From Buttiauxella sp. A111 (lineage in GTDB: Bacteria > Pseudomonadota > Gammaproteobacteria > Enterobacterales > Enterobacteriaceae), in the NCBI RefSeq assembly GCF_014189855.1, contig NZ_BJFN01000005.1:186001-250000 (forward strand): 64,000 nucleotides of DNA, written 5' to 3'. A program made the position numbers and the translations under genes. Positions 63,880 through 64,000 of the stretch are shown in pieces; positions within the stretch are counted from its first letter, which is position 1; each line of letters opens with the position of its first letter. The notes beneath the pieces are model-generated. The model saw only the letters and a program-made list of their open reading frames with translations. It was not told where the DNA came from and searched no databases.

Positions 63880-64000
63880 ATGCACGAAATCACCCTCTGC
63901 CAACGCGCACTGGAACTCATTGAAGCTCAAGCCCGCCAACATGGCGCGACACGCGTCACCGCCGTCTGGCTGGAAGTCGGCGCTTTCTCATGCGTTGAGC
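63880..64000 (+). CDS. hypA: HypA, nickel insertion protein (5' part)
   Basis: First 40 codons, cut by the window end. MHEITLCQRALELIEAQARQ is typical HypA, with His2 and Glu3 of the nickel-binding N-terminus. GAFSCVE closes the visible part. GGAGG lies 4 nt before the ATG. HypA works with HypB to load nickel into HycE; hypBCDE and fhlA probably follow outside the window. Confidence 0.93.
   Translation, partial: MHEITLCQRALELIEAQARQHGATRVTAVWLEVGAFSCVE

Overview
The window is chromosomal DNA from an enterobacterium of the Escherichia/Enterobacter/Kluyvera/Buttiauxella type. Protein sequences and lengths of the liv, ugp, gnt, xyl, mal, avt and hyc genes closely match the E. coli gene products I know. 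RyhB and three ERIC elements are present, and gene order matches two E. coli segments (livK to gntU, and xyl to avtA). The genus cannot be fixed from the sequence alone.

Layout. (1) 1-5.1 kb: livKHMGF, the high-affinity leucine ABC importer. (2) 5.1-20.8 kb: an accessory block between livF and ugpB, which are neighbours in E. coli K-12. It holds a class I fumarase, a DASS dicarboxylate antiporter, a three-domain soluble flavin fumarate reductase, its ApbE flavin transferase, a DcuS/DcuR pair, a MurQ-like SIS protein, a 2-hydroxycarboxylate transporter, an AEC permease and an NAD-malic enzyme. Together these could run a redox-balanced malate fermentation: malic enzyme makes NADH, and fumarase plus NADH:fumarate reductase spend it making succinate, which leaves through the antiporter. 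A perfect FNR box and a CRP-like site fit anaerobic, carbon-controlled use. (3) 20.8-36 kb: ugpBAECQ, yhhA, ggt, an exported MsrB/MsrA pair, yhhY, the iron-regulated sRNA RyhB, yhhX, yhhW, gntR and gntKU. (4) 36-49 kb: xylBA and xylFGHR, bax, malS, avtA. (5) 49-64 kb: a consolidated formate hydrogenlyase locus with a NiCoT nickel permease, hypF, fdhF and hydN, then the whole hycABCDEFGHI operon and the start of hypA. FdhF has cysteine at position 140, where E. coli FdhH has selenocysteine. Sigma-54 promoters and FhlA-like palindromes control both transcription units.

Repeats. Eight copies of a palindromic element (ends like CCCTCACCCTAACCCTCTCC and its complement) and three ERIC elements lie in intergenic gaps between 22 and 64 kb. 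Several sit inside operons (ugpB/ugpA, fdhF/hypF, hycF/hycE, hycA/hycB). None lies in the 5-21 kb accessory block, which has only one different REP-like palindrome. No tRNA, rRNA, insertion sequence, integrase or CRISPR array was seen. Start codons were often moved inward from the longest reading frame, on the basis of Shine-Dalgarno position and the known protein family.
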